Assembly: GCA_963693305.1 (NCBI GenBank)
Contig: OY855913.1
Location: 394,501 to 458,500 of the forward strand
Origin: Meandrina meandrites
Lineage: Eukaryota; Cnidaria; Anthozoa; Scleractinia; Meandrinidae
Direction of reading: 5' to 3'
DNA: 64,000 nucleotides
Shown: one piece after another, positions 23,149 to 33,410 of the stretch
Layout of the letters: each line of letters begins with the position of its first letter
Position numbering within the stretch: position 1 is the first letter of the stretch
Notes under the pieces: model-generated
The model's input: the letters and a program-made list of their open reading frames with translations, nothing else
Database searches by the model: none
What the model was told of the DNA's origin: nothing
Made by a program: the position numbers and the translations under genes

Positions 23149-26100
23149 TCTTTTAATGGATCATAATTGACATTGTCTTTTTTAGCAGGTATATTAATTA
23201 ATCTGACAGATCTGGAATAAATGCATCTCAATAATGGATGGTACTTACAACTCTATTTGGTCATAATTTTGCACATCTTGCATCATTTTTCTCTTCCCTC
23301 CCCTCTCTGGAAAAGAGTTGTTATACAGGCAAGTAAAGTTACAACAGCACAGTTCTTACCAATGGGTTGTCTGGTAAGTTGTCCTGATCCTTTTCGTGGC
23401 ACAGCAATTTGCGGAGTATCTGTTTTACCATGCCGTGCTTTGACAGGGTCATATTCAGGATCAGGACCTGAATAGTTTGCATCAAAAAACCTTTTGAACC
23501 ACTGAACAAACTCAAAGTTATCCTGAAATTTTCCTTTGACTAGTTTTTCAACTGGAATTTGCTGAAAAGTAAGCAAATAAAAATAACTGTGAGATGGTGT
23601 TAGTGGCACTGTCTGCATGGGCCACTTTACTGTTTGCTAAGAATTTGGCATAATCAACAAAACGTTTGTCTCATGATGGCATTGCCCAACATACCATCAA
23701 GACCTACTGTACCATGTCTGTATCATAGCACTTTTGTCAGCTAACTAAGCTGACATCCTGTCCCTATTGACAGACAAATCAAACTGCACAGTTACCAACT
23801 CTACTTATTTCGAGACTATCATCAGCCATGAAAGAATACAAGAAAAGGAAGTCATGGTATCTTTTGACGTAGAATCATTATTTACAAATGTCGATGGTTT
23901 TTGGCCTTCTCACTACCAGTGTCCACAGAAAGCTCACCCACACTGGCCAATACCTAGCCTAGGATTCACACCATCCTCAGTCAGTGAAGCGTGGTGTTGT
24001 TAAGTGTATATTCTTCTTCGTCCAAACAAAAACTCATGAAGACAACAAGACCAACAGCCAACAAAGAACCCACACAGGAATTTAAATCTACTACGGTTCT
24101 ACTGTACATGTACATTAAAGGTGTATCAGAGGTTCATCTTTGCTGCTGTGTACAACACAGCAAATGCACCATTTTAAAATCAGATACAACTCTTAAGTCT
24201 TACTTAGTGCAACCAAACGACGCCCTAAAAACATCTAAACAAGACATGTACAGTGTCACCTATAAGATTCCTTGTGAATGCAGCAAGTATATATCAGAGA
24301 AACAGGGAGAGCGTCGCAAGAAAGGATAAAAGGACACAAGACATACGGCTTGCTCAATGAAATGGGGCATCTTCCTATTTGAAATGAAGTTAACTTTATG
24401 GATTGTGACCCCTCACTGGTATACACATAGGGTCAAAGAGGCTATCCAAATAAGACTTCATCCTAATAACATCAATAGTGCTGCGCACTAATGAAGTCAC
24501 AAATTTTGATCCCCCGGTGTGACTCAGACAAACAAACAGCTCTCAGTAACGTCAATGTATGGGAAAGTGGAGTTGACAAGCAATTCAGAGCCATATCTTG
24601 CAATTGTTTCACAACATTAAGGCCAGTTTGGCTCAAAATTCCAGAGAATACCTTAATTTATTATGCCGCTGAGAAGAGCTAAAACGTTGGTCAAAATCTA
24701 ATGGTTTGACGAACGGAGCAGATGTCCACACATTCCCGCCTTTAATTTGCATGTAGGCATGAATCTGCCAAATTATACTTATAAGAAAGAATTATTTGTA
24801 CGAGAAATTCAGTAGATTCACGGCATCCTAAGAGGTTCATTTGTGCAACACAACAGAGCTGACCATGGTGCTGAACTAAGCCGGACTAAGCTGTCATGCC
24901 AGGAAAAATTAAACAAAGAAACACTTGTGCTGCCTTGATCTAAGAGTCAATTTCCTTTCACAAATTGCCGCGGCAAATATTAGAAAGATCGAACCCGGGC
25001 ATCTATAGCTGCAAACTGTTACAATAATGGAAATGAAAACAGCCTTATTAAAATCAAAGTCCTTGAAACTGTAATGGTTTAACTGACTTAATCGTAAGGA
25101 AGTTGTCTGAATAGCGTAATATTTTTGGCCTCTATCTCTATCATTCAGTGTATCAATCGCCGCAACAGATGGCCCCTTGTGCTTGTGCCATCAAATTTGG
25201 AATTTTCCAGGGCCTAAATGAAGCCAACATACATATAGTATTGTTCACAATACGTTTCTCATAGTAAGTCGCTATCTTCCACTAAAATTTCATGGCATCC
25301 TGAGTAATTTTGTAGTGGGACTAGCAGGATCCTCGAATAATTTATCAATTTTAGGCCGTTATTTTCTCGGTATCTTGAATCTGTTTTACACTTAATAAAG
25401 CAACAGTGTTTCTTATCTACCATTATTCAAGTCTATCAAAAGTCTAGGCCACGAACAGTTCCTTTCTCAACTTTTTTTTTCTTGCCTTGTGTACGTCACA
25501 TTCATACAAAACCTTTGGCCAAAATACAATTGTTGTCTGAGTCATGTGGGGGTCTCATGCGGCAAAGTCTATCGTTACTGGCACATTTTACCACCCTTTT
25601 TGTAACTTGTGTTTTGCACTACTATATCATATTCTTCTAGCAAAACAAGTTACTAAAAGAAAAAACAGATATTTCCCAATCAAACGATTCTATTGTATTA
25701 TATTTTGTGTAAAATGTGTTGATTCATTACACACACTTGAAACCGTCAGAAATGTCATTGACGAAATAGACAGCTAGAATCCGGTTTATTTAACATTTCG
25801 TCATGGTAGAAAATATCACTGCACAAGTATTTGACTATATACTTTACCTCTGTTCGTGCCGTTTTGCAGAACATGTAAATGGAATAATGAAGCTGCCTTT
25901 ATACTAATGTCATATTAAAGTCCAAAATCAAAATCAATGAAAAGAAATGACCCAGTCTTACCTTATCTACACCGGCGGCCTTAAATGCCTTTTGCAATAT
26001 CTTCCAGTTAGCGATGTATTCAAATTCTTGATTCGATGCAAACTTCACTTTGGTCATATTTACGCAATCTAAAATAAATCAACCCAAATACCGATTGTAC

Positions 26101-26565
26101 AAAGCTAAAAAACTCGAAATCTAGAAAATAGGCCTGAGTAATCTATATTTTATGATATTAAACTTTTTTCAAACGCGCAGTCTGAAGAGACGTCTAATGA
26201 ATTCAAGGTTTAAATTTCACACACGAGCTTAATGAACACTCACCCATGAACAACATGTCCATAAACTGGCAGTAAGCAGCACCTATTGAACAAACACAAA
26301 CTATTCAGATACCAAAGGTCGCGGATATAAAAATCTTGGTGAAATAATATAAAGAAAGAGCTAGATCATTTTCGTTCAATCGAACGCCGTAAAAAGAAAG
26401 TTCTGTACATGAAACCGCCTCAAATGTACAAGATTACTAACCAGAACACAATTGTTCAATTTTGGTGTACTTTAGTTGTAGACTATCGTTGATCCATTGC
26501 AGCATTTCATGTCGACTTAAATTGTCTGTAGTACAACTAGTGCTATGCACGTTTACCGCCGCCAT
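18427..26565 (-). CDS. MAPRE1: EB1-type microtubule plus-end-binding protein (RP/EB family)
   Basis: EB proteins track growing microtubule plus ends through an N-terminal calponin-homology domain and recruit SxIP and CAP-Gly partners through the C terminus. Seven exons join in frame (high to low): 26565-26442, 26282-26244, 26068-25962, 23561-23360, 22138-21939, 21091-20942, 18501-18427. They give 298 codons plus TAG, a little longer than human EB1 (268). The CH domain spans about 15-115 ([31 protein letters not shown]). A Gly/Pro/Thr-rich basic linker follows (exon 5). The EB-homology coiled coil carries the diagnostic [10 protein letters not shown] at 238-247. The acidic tail ends DDEQDEY, an EEY/F-like CAP-Gly ligand. 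The vertebrate paralog name is nominal. Intron 4-5 hosts a LINE end, AT repeats and other debris; intron 3-4 hosts a Penelope-like element. Confidence 0.96.
18708..18880. repeat. 173-bp palindromic MITE
   Basis: The left arm ATAGGCCATTTTCGTATTCT continues through GAACTGGAACTAGC and CAATGGAGGCTAATGCGGG. The right arm is its inverted copy (CCCGCATTAACCTCCATTGC, GGCCTAT). The stem is about 65 bp with a short loop. It sits in the last EB1 intron. Confidence 0.85.
19580..20420. repeat. Diverged direct duplication, offset about 610 bp
   Basis: The block near 19585-19700 (TTGATGGATATTTCACTACA, AAGGAAACTTCCCTAA, GAAATTAATTTAATCAGTC) recurs near 20200-20370 in the same order (TTGATGAATTTTTCACA, GGAAACTTCCCAATTA, CAATTAATTTAATTAGTCG). 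Identity is moderate. It lies inside the last EB1 intron. Confidence 0.55.
20489..20676. mobile_element. MITE, best-preserved copy of the AAAATATCCATAC family
   Basis: The left end GTGTGATTCCAGAAAATATC and the right end GATATTTTCTGGAACCACAC are inverted copies. Internally GAAGGGATTGGAAATTCC faces GGAATTTCCAGAGGGG and an AAATCCCTTCT word. Length is 188 bp, no coding content. Confidence 0.82.
20942..21091 (-). CDS. MAPRE1: EB1 exon 6: EB-homology domain
   Basis: This fifty-codon exon encodes the dimerising coiled coil and partner-binding pocket: [20 protein letters not shown] and onward to [10 protein letters not shown]. The FYFGKLR stretch forms the SxIP-binding pocket in EB proteins. Phase 0 at both ends, with a TTATAG acceptor and a GAG/GTGGGT donor. 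Confidence 0.95.
21216..21650. mobile_element. Probable MITE (ACCCTGGGGGGTACTC end)
   Basis: The left end is CACCCTGGGGGGTACTCTGT. A right-end word near 21630-21645 (CTCATGTATGGGAGTATTG) partly mirrors it. Between them, sentences of CCCTACCCTA/ACTAGAC type recur. The termini are imperfect, so limits are approximate. Located in EB1 intron 5. Confidence 0.4.
22357..22402. repeat. ATT microsatellite
   Basis: About fifteen uninterrupted TTA/ATT trinucleotides, 5-prime of the LINE fragment. Similar tracts follow at about 22874-22906 and 23080-23148. Confidence 0.93.
22441..22872 (+). mobile_element. LINE-like retrotransposon 3-prime end (C-terminal ORF plus 3-prime UTR)
   Basis: An open frame 22441-22696 starts [18 protein letters not shown] and continues with [15 protein letters not shown] and [10 protein letters not shown] to a TAA. 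This resembles the C-terminal end of reverse-transcriptase ORFs from cnidarian LINE-like elements; the match is from memory. It is followed by a 170-bp AT-rich 3-prime UTR with AATAAAG and an A-run at about 22866. The element is 5-prime truncated, as usual for LINE insertions. It lies antisense in EB1 intron 4. Confidence 0.55.
22906..23078 (-). mobile_element. Second LINE 3-prime UTR copy, inverted
   Basis: CAAACTTTATTGAGCACTTT and the following CATACAAACTTGAATCTTAG are the reverse complement of the 3-prime UTR at 22780-22860. Only UTR is present, with no coding part. The two copies face tail to tail across an ATT tract. Confidence 0.7.
23360..23561 (-). CDS. MAPRE1: EB1 exon 4: second half of the CH domain
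   Basis: This exon encodes [20 protein letters not shown] then [12 protein letters not shown], a signature segment of EB calponin-homology domains including the microtubule-contact loop. A proline/basic linker follows ([20 protein letters not shown]). Phase 0 in, phase 1 out. Confidence 0.95.
23755..24690 (+). mobile_element. Decayed Penelope-like retroelement (RT and GIY-YIG remnants)
   Basis: [14 protein letters not shown], encoded at 23851-23892, is the reverse-transcriptase palm motif typical of Penelope-like elements. Downstream, in other frames, come a [16 protein letters not shown] block (about 23920) and GVSEVH with [10 protein letters not shown]. Then come [16 protein letters not shown] (about 24265-24312), resembling the start of a GIY-YIG nuclease domain with its Gly replaced, and [16 protein letters not shown] (24433-24480), resembling that domain's end. 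Frame changes and stops make it non-functional. It lies antisense in EB1 intron 3. The remaining intron sequence 24690-25961 shows nothing recognisable. Confidence 0.78.
26442..26565 (-). CDS. MAPRE1: EB1 exon 1 (coding), start codon
   Basis: [20 protein letters not shown] matches the family opening MAVNVYSTSVTSDNLSRHD in register, which fixes the start. The exon ends CTG/GTTAGT in phase 1. The start codon faces the divergent phosphoesterase gene 1.3 kb away. Confidence 0.95.
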
Positions 26566-27881
26566 TCTGTTGAAAAAGGCGAAACTGGTTCGGCTTTCGG
26601 CATGGGAAGACCGATCGTGCCCAGTGCCCTTCGTGGGACATTCGATGACGTGTACACGAAGGAAATGATCCGCAGTTGTTTTGTTTTGTGCAGCTTTGGA
26701 TCAAAAAGGTTCCGGTGTTATTTTTAACCTTCTAAGTTTTGTATGGGAGTCCAGCTTAACTGTGTTTCAAAGATACCTGGCAACTAATATAGAAAGGCGC
26801 AAGCATTTGATCATTGTCATTGACCTGTAAGTAGGCTTAGCTAATGTAATCTCAAGAGTTCTACATCACTGGACGCAGATCTATAAAAATATTCAATAGC
26901 CTAAACTATAGGCTTAATTTGAAATAACTATTTTGAAAGGAGTGAAGGGAATTTTTGACGCATTGTATTGCCATATGCTGTTATAATTATATGGAACTGG
27001 GTCAAAACAGTTGAAGTCAGTGTTCCACCTATATGTCTGCCAAAATTTGAGCCATAATGATTTCAATTAAGCTTATTTGATTAAAATTTTAAAGTTGATT
27101 ATAAGCTTATTTTTAAATCAGTAACTGAATGAACTATGACCTCCACATCCAAGATTAGGTAAAGGTTAAGTCTGTGTTTGAGCCAAGTAACCACCAGGTC
27201 GGAGCTTATCCCAGATGGGAGGCGTGGTGGTCTAATGGTTGGTGTGCTAGACTCTGGTTGACTGGTTCAAGTTCGAGCCCTGGCTGGAGCACTGTGTTGT
27301 GTCCTTAGGTAAGGCACTTTACTCCCATAGTGCCTCTCTCCACCCAGGTATATAAATGGGTACCAACGAATTTACTGCTGGGGGTAACGTATAAAACCCT
27401 GCGATGGACTAGCATCCCATCCAGGGGGAGAGTAGAAATACTTCTAGTCGCTTCATGCTATGGAAACTAGGGCATCCAAGGTTAACCAGCCTTCAAAAAC
27501 CAAAACAAGACTTACTGGAAAATTATGTGCCAAAAATTGCACAACACAGATTTGTATTTTGATTCTGAATTTGAACTGCTGCAACTGTACTCAAAATGGT
27601 TAGCTCTGTTTAGTAAGTAAGATACGGGGATCTCCTTTTCAAGTAGAACTCAGGTGTTAAAAACTTAAACAAGTGGAGCAATGAACAAAACATTTTTTAG
27701 AAACCAAACTATTGTTTTGCAGTGAAAATTCAAGATGCTGGCAAAGGTGACAAAAATCACCTGTTGGATGCAGAAAGAGAAAACCCTGAGAAAGGAAATC
27801 ATGTTTTTAGTATGTAATGAATAGTGTTTTCATAATGATCAAATTAATTCACAAGTTATGTTTTATATTTTGTAGTTTTTC
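26566..27881. promoter_or_regulatory. Head-to-head intergenic region between EB1 and the phosphoesterase
   Basis: Divergent start codons at 26565 (-) and 27882 (+) leave 1.3 kb for two promoters and leaders. 26566-26720 next to EB1 is comparatively GC-rich, as expected for a promoter or leader. A SINE occupies 27158-27472. A TGTAG acceptor just before 27876 suggests an upstream non-coding exon of the phosphoesterase. No specific core promoter motif is convincing. Confidence 0.45.
27158..27472. mobile_element. Rearranged tRNA-derived SINE with internal inversion and 12-bp duplication
   Basis: The flanks CATCCAAGATTA (27146-27157) and CATCCAAGGTTA (27473-27484) form a 12-bp duplication with one mismatch. 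Inside, the first 57 bp or so are the SINE tail in - orientation (GGTCGGAGCTTATCCCA). From 27216 the head and body run in + orientation (GGGAGGCGTGGTGGTCTAAT, B-box-like GGTTCAAGTTCGAGCCC). A reversed 5-prime portion joined to a correctly placed tail is the signature of twin-primed retroposition. Confidence 0.8.
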
Positions 27882-29904
27882 ATGTCCAGTAAGTGCTGGT
27901 GGTTTGTCAACTGGTCATTCAAGATCTCTTTGGTATTGTTCATTGTTGTTGTGGCTGTTGGAGAATTTGGTTGTTTTTGGTGGTCATCCTTTACTTGGCA
28001 TATTCCTGCCAATTCTAATGATGGATTAAATCTCCTGTTTGTTTCCGATTCACAAATTCCGGTGGGTAATAATCATGGTTATGAAATTTTTAACTTTGAT
28101 ATGTTGCTCATTAAAGTTTCCCAATAAGCTTTAGTTCATTGCAAAGTAGTTTTTCAGTCTTACAATCCTGGTGATCGTGGTTTTAGTCAAATATGTTAGT
28201 TTTAAGGCTAGTAAATCAGAAGAGAAACAGTCTACATACATTTAGGACCACTCCCAATATTATTAACTTACATACTGGTTTATGTAGTATACGAAGTGCC
28301 TAGCAGTATTGGTAAGTCCTTGAACTCCAGGGTTGGACACAACTCCAAATCCAGGTACCTTCCAAGTACAATGAACAAGAACAAAAACACTGTGTGGAAC
28401 TATGTTAATTAAACAAGTGAAAATATACAAAATATTTATGTTCAGTGCCAAAAAATATTTTGGCACTGAACATAGCTTATTTTACCTACAAATATTTTTA
28501 TAACTTATTTATTATTTTTAAAATAGTATTTGTCACTGACGATGGTGTCTAATCATTTTAGGGTTATAAGGAAGAACGTCCAGGAATTTATGGGTATATT
28601 ACTCGCTTTGATTCAGACTGGTATTTAAAAAAGGCTTTCTTTCTGGCTTTGATGTCCTTTTCCCCAGATGCTGTCATTCACTTAGGTATTTATGCATGCT
28701 TGATCTGTTGTTCTTGATTTGCAAAATAATGTTAGAAATTTTTTAGAAAATAGTTTACAGTTGTGAATTCAGCAGTACATCTATAAACAGTAAACGTCCC
28801 AGTGTGCTGTAGTTTGTTGCCAAGTTGTACAATAAACAAACCATGGCCGTAACAACACATAAATTTATATATTTTGCAAATTATTGGTTCTCGATTAAAT
28901 GCCAAGCCTTGAATAAGCACTAGGTCTCCAAGGTGGACTTGTAGATAATTCCCTCAAGTGTTTATTACAGGTATGATAAGCTGTAGGTATACAATTGGCA
29001 AGATATGTGCCTGACAAAAATAATGAATAAAAACCCTTGCCCAGGCTCGAATAAACTGCAGTAAATAAAATAGCTGGGCCATTTTTTCAAGAAAATAAAT
29101 TGTGGTTCAAATTATATTTTCTTTGTTTTTGGGTATGGTAATGTATGATAATGAGTTTAAAACAAAGAAAGAAAAATTGAACCACAATAAATATAGTATC
29201 TTCATTTCAGATTATAACAACAGATTGCCAATCAACACATGTGAAGGGAAAAACTAAAAAATAATAACATTGTCTTGATGTACCACTAAAGACTGCAAGG
29301 AGAATTTGATTTTTTATAGCATGTTCTCCACAATCTATTGCTAAACTGTTGGCATAATTATCATAGGTGACATTTTAGATGAAGGAGCCATCGCAACCAA
29401 TGATCAGTTTGAGGAGTATAAGGTAATGAAGCTGCATTATCTAATCAACCTTATGTAAGAGCCACCTAGTGGATATGCTGAAAATAAATTTTGATTTATT
29501 ATTATTATGTAATTATTATTGTTATTAAAATAAAATTTATTATTATTATTATTACTGTTAGTATCATGGTTATAATTATGATTATTAAAGCAGCAACTCG
29601 CAGTGTTGGCAGCTCATGCTGGGCTGGGACCCATGATCTCCCAGTGCTGGTGGAACTGGTAACAGTATGCCAGCAACAAGACCACGGCCCAGCACAGCCA
29701 CACCACAGAGTGGTGGGGAGGATATATATATATGGGTGAGGTGGGAGGGACAAGGCAAAACAAGCAGACAAACACAAGCAATTTCTCCTCTTGGTAAACA
29801 GTGCCATGGGTTGAGCCGCCTAAAGATCAAGCTGGGACCCAGGCCTCAGAATGAGCGCTGCTCCCGGCTGCTTAAAACCTGGCTAATAAAATTAGCCACC
29901 ACTA

Positions 29905-29973
<69 letters not shown>

Positions 29974-29975
29974 TG

Positions 29976-30059
<84 letters not shown>

Positions 30060-32039
30060 TGTGATAGGTGATTTCATTTTTTTCTTTTAGGCCAGGCATG
30101 ATAAAATTTTCATTACTCCTGATGGAATTTCTCAGATAAATGTTGCGGGTGATAATGATATTGGAGGTGAATGGATTGATAGTATGACAGAAGGCAAAGT
30201 TTTAAGATTCTCACGTGGGTTTGGTTCCATAAATGATGTCATAAAATTAAAGTCATTTCAGATTGTCAAGGTAAGCAAAGCTAGTCATGTAGTGCTTTCC
30301 TATGTCAGATATGGGAAAAACTAAATGTATTATTAGATTACATTATTAGGTAGGGTAAAGTCTGCGTATGAGCCTAGTGGCCCATCAGGCCGGAGCTTAT
30401 CCCGGTTTCCATAGCAAGAAGCAACTAGGAGTATTTCTACTTCCCCCTGGATGGGATGCTAGTCCATGCAGGGTTACCTGCCAGTAACCATTTATACACC
30501 TGGGTGGAGAGAGGCACTATGACAGTAAAGTTTTTTTGCCCAAGAGCACAACGCACTGCCCCAGCCAGGGCTTGAACGTGGACCGCCTGATCTGGCAATC
30601 TGGAGTGCAGCGCACTAACCATTAGACCACCACGCCTCCCGATATTATTGTTATATTATTAGAGAGGGGGATTTAAAGAGAGCTTAAAGTGAGAGGAGCT
30701 TTTAAGAAAGAGGAGCTTAAAAGCTAAGAGAGGGAGGCTTAAAAGAGAGAGGGGCTTAAAAGAGAGGGAGGCTTAAAAGAGAGAGGGGGAAAAGCCTTAT
30801 CTAGGTGCTTTTACGGCGGTCTCAATTTTAATATCCGACAGGATCTCATCTCTGGAAAATTGTGCATTAGAAAGGGAAAGTGGCATTGCTGCACTGGGTC
30901 AGCATCAAACTGATCAATACATATTTAATTATATTTTACAGATTAATTCAGTAAGTCTTCAACAACACACTGGACTTCATTGAAAACCTCCCACCAAAGC
31001 TTGATAAAGATAAAATATCCATTCTGATTGGTCATGTTCCACTCTCACACATCAGTGAAAAACAAGCCCTACCACTGTACAAGGTGATTTCTGTCAGGGA
31101 ATTAACTTATTTACCTAATACATATCTTAATATTGTTTTGCCTCCTAGATAAGCATACTTAGTGTCACGAATGCCCAATTTAACTGCTTTGTTTCACTAT
31201 TTCTGATGTAACAAAGTTAAGTTGTTCTATAATTTGGAGAAGTAGCCATTTCCAGTTTACTAACTCACTGCTTGCTGAGGTCATCTGTGCCATGTTGTGT
31301 ATGAGGGTTCATTTCCAAGAATAGTTATTCATTATATCATCAGGACATTAACTTTGCAAGATCATCTGTCTTCATCATCTGTCTGCACTGCTTAGATAAA
31401 ACCACTGTCAACAGCAGCAGACAAAAGAAATAAAAAAATAGTCCCATATTGTATCTGCATGTCAGATGGAAATTATGCAATAATACCATCTCACCATGTT
31501 CAGTTTTGTGCAGAGGGTCTTCTTCTCTTGTCTGAATGCCATGATTGGTAGAGGCAGGCTCTGGACAAAGAGTACCTTGAATATTTTTCTTTACAAAATA
31601 CTGTTCTCTTCTCTCACATCACAGTTAATCAATGCTGTACAACCAAGTTATGCCTTCTCAGGTCATCTTCATGATGTAAGTTCATTGCTTTTTACCTTTC
31701 AAACTTTGTATTGATATGCATTCCATGAGTTGGAATGGAGTACTACCTGATGATTGAAGTCTGTTTTCTCACTTGCATGTAGGACAGTGATTCATGGAAT
31801 ACTTTATCAAAGTTGCTGGGGGGGAGAGGGGGTATCCAATAGAGCAATTAAGAAAAATGTTATGGTTTAACATCACCCAGTTCCAAAATTTCAGTGAAAC
31901 ATCATATCTGGGTCTGTGGTGTACATTGGACTGTTTTAAAACATTCATAACTGTTTCTGTAGAATGACTTGATTTACTGTACGTTACAGTACATTTTAAA
32001 CTTTCACTAATAATAGAAAGTAAAGTAGCCCGTCACCAC

Positions 32040-32092
<53 letters not shown>

Positions 32093-32097
32093 GTAAT

Positions 32098-32131
<34 letters not shown>

Positions 32132-33202
32132 AATAAATAAATAAATAAAAGTTTTGTAGCAGTATGAAGTAACAGAAGGTTTTGACAAACCACACTTCTT
32201 TTCTAAGTAAGGCAAGAGGTAGAGACACTTTCTTGTATGTAGTTTTAACCAGAATGTACTTGTTGTTTTAGCCAGCTTTATTTGAACACAAGTTTGGATC
32301 AGTGAATTTTACGGAATATGTTGTACCAACATGCAGCTATCACATGGGAACCGATAAGATGGGTGTTGCAATAGCAGTCCTAGGTAAGCTGTAAGTGTAG
32401 GACACTCTGTTGCCTGTCTTCATCTAGCAAGGAATATAAACCGCTTAAGCCCTGTATAGGACGGTAAAAAAACTAATAGAGTGTCGCTCTTGAATGAGCA
32501 ACACATCTCTGCTGTTATCATTGACAGATGTTATGATTTTTTAAAGAGCTCTGCCCTCAAATAAGCACCACCTCCAATTAAGCAATGCAAATGAAACACT
32601 AAAATTTAAAAGAGTGCACAGCACTCAGAGGAAGATGTCTGAAATTCAGGCTATCATTTGAATAAATAACATACTTGCCTTGTTTCTAGGTCTCTTGATT
32701 TCATTGAGGTCAATCACAGTTAAGGCCTGAGAAAACACTGCTAGAAATAAGGGAACTATTGATACATGGGCCATCAGAGGGTGTGCCTGTTTTTTTTTTT
32801 TGTAACTGCAATAAGGTGTTCTTTTGCTGTTGTTTGTTTGAAGTTTCACTTAAAGGTCACTTGAGAATTTGCAGGCTACATTCATGTTGCTGAGTGTATC
32901 AAAGGCTTAAGTTTTTTTAGCTTTTATTTTGTTGATATAAATTTAGCTGCAAAACTGAAACATGCTTAAAAGATGCTTTATTCTTTTTCATAGGTACTGA
33001 TGGTTCGATTGATTATTCAGTCCTTCATCTTCCCACACAGTATCCATTCCTTTACACATACTTGGTTGCCCTGTGCATCTGCATTGTACTGGTGGGACTT
33101 CCATGGTTAATGTTGCTAGTCGTGACTACTGTAGTGCTGTTACGGAACAGAATCACGGGCAGAAAAAGCTGCCCTGTAATCACAAAACTAAAAGAACTCT
33201 GA
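27882..33202 (+). CDS. MPPE1: Membrane-anchored metallophosphoesterase, MPPE1/PGAP5-Cdc1-Ted1 type
   Basis: Members of this calcineurin-like family act in the ER/Golgi; PGAP5 removes a side-chain ethanolamine phosphate from GPI anchors using a two-metal site. Eight exons: 27882-28061, 28562-28685, 29367-29422, 30091-30270, 30942-31083, 31625-31675, 32272-32383, 32994-33202, about 350 codons. There is an N-terminal membrane segment (about residues 12-34) and a C-terminal one (LVALCICIVLVGLPWLMLL). Metal motifs are in order: FVSDSQ (56-58), GDILDEG (102-108), GDNDIGGE (140-147, where GNHD is usual), ILIGHVPL and SGHLHD. Exon 5 has one base too many for a continuous frame: INSVSL matches the family, but the next block FNNTLDFIENLPPK is in another frame. 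It could be a sequence error, a real frameshift, or an undetected splice variant. The exact paralog is uncertain. Confidence 0.82.
28885..29060. mobile_element. Relative of the 1442-1865 element
   Basis: AGGTCTCCAAGGTGGACTTG, AAGCTGTAGGTATAC and GCTCGAATAAACTGCAGTA occur in the same order as in the element at 1442-1865. The TACTGTATTTTC-type terminus is not preserved, so this is a partial copy. It lies in intron 2 of the phosphoesterase. Confidence 0.55.
29905..30057. repeat. AAT/ATT microsatellite with inverted halves
   Basis: About 67 bp of AAT repeats flip at about 29973 into about 85 bp of ATT repeats, so the tract is a self-complementary palindrome. It lies 33 bp upstream of phosphoesterase exon 4. 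Confidence 0.93.
30091..30270 (+). CDS. MPPE1: Phosphoesterase exon 4: GDND metal-site exon
   Basis: This exon encodes ARHDKIFITPDGISQINVAG, then DNDIGGEWID. The fingerprint GNH(D/E) of calcineurin-like enzymes is GDND here. Sixty codons, phase 0 at both ends. The rest of the exon (FSRGFGSINDVIKLKSFQIV) shows the beta-strand pattern expected before the INSVSL block. Confidence 0.85.
30353..30640 (-). mobile_element. tRNA-derived SINE
   Basis: Read on the - strand, GGGAGGCGTGGTGGTCTAAT opens a full-length copy with A- and B-box-like segments, the common CTCTCTCCACCCAGGTGTAT body word and a GAGCTTATCCCGG-type tail at the low end. A clear duplication was not fixed: TTACATTATTAG and TTATATTATTAG flank it but are offset by ten bases. 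It lies in intron 4 of the phosphoesterase. Confidence 0.8.
30660..30792. repeat. Purine-rich minisatellite (GAGGGAGGCTTAAAAGA units)
   Basis: Irregular tandem copies of a roughly 17- to 21-bp unit composed of GAGAGGG and GCTTAAAAG, almost free of pyrimidines. It lies about 150 bp before the anomalous exon 5. Confidence 0.75.
30942..31083 (+). CDS. MPPE1: Phosphoesterase exon 5, frame-disrupted
   Basis: After a TTTTACAG acceptor the exon opens in phase 0 with INSVSL. That frame then reaches a stop at 30981-30983. From 30958 a second frame runs FNNTLDFIENLPPKLDKDKI then ILIGHVPLSHISEKQALPL to a phase-0 donor (AAG/GTGATT). Skipping to an acceptor nearer the second frame would put a TAA at 30952 or break phase. 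The exon is 142 bp where 141 would be in frame. Confidence 0.7.
32040..32150. repeat. AAT and AAAT microsatellite
   Basis: AAT trinucleotides followed by seven or more AAAT tetranucleotides (32123-32149). It lies in phosphoesterase intron 6. Confidence 0.93.
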
Positions 33203-33410
33203 GTTTAATATGGATTCAATGTCTTGTGATGTTTCAATGATCAAGATATTTTGTGTTGACGGGAAGTCCAACCTCATGCTGTAAAGTGATGTTTTGGTCA
33301 TGCATGATACTTTATAAATCAAGTCATTTATTTATTTATTTATTTATTTATTTATTCTCTTTGGTGGTTTTGTAAAAACCTCAAATTATGAAGCTTATTT
33401 TGTAAACAAA

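Noticed and set aside
23767..24329. Intact retroelement gene
   Set aside because: Conserved blocks fall in different frames with stops between them, so it is a fossil and not a gene.
18427..26565. EB1 locus as a processed pseudogene
   Set aside because: It has six introns with consensus junctions and an uninterrupted 298-codon frame.
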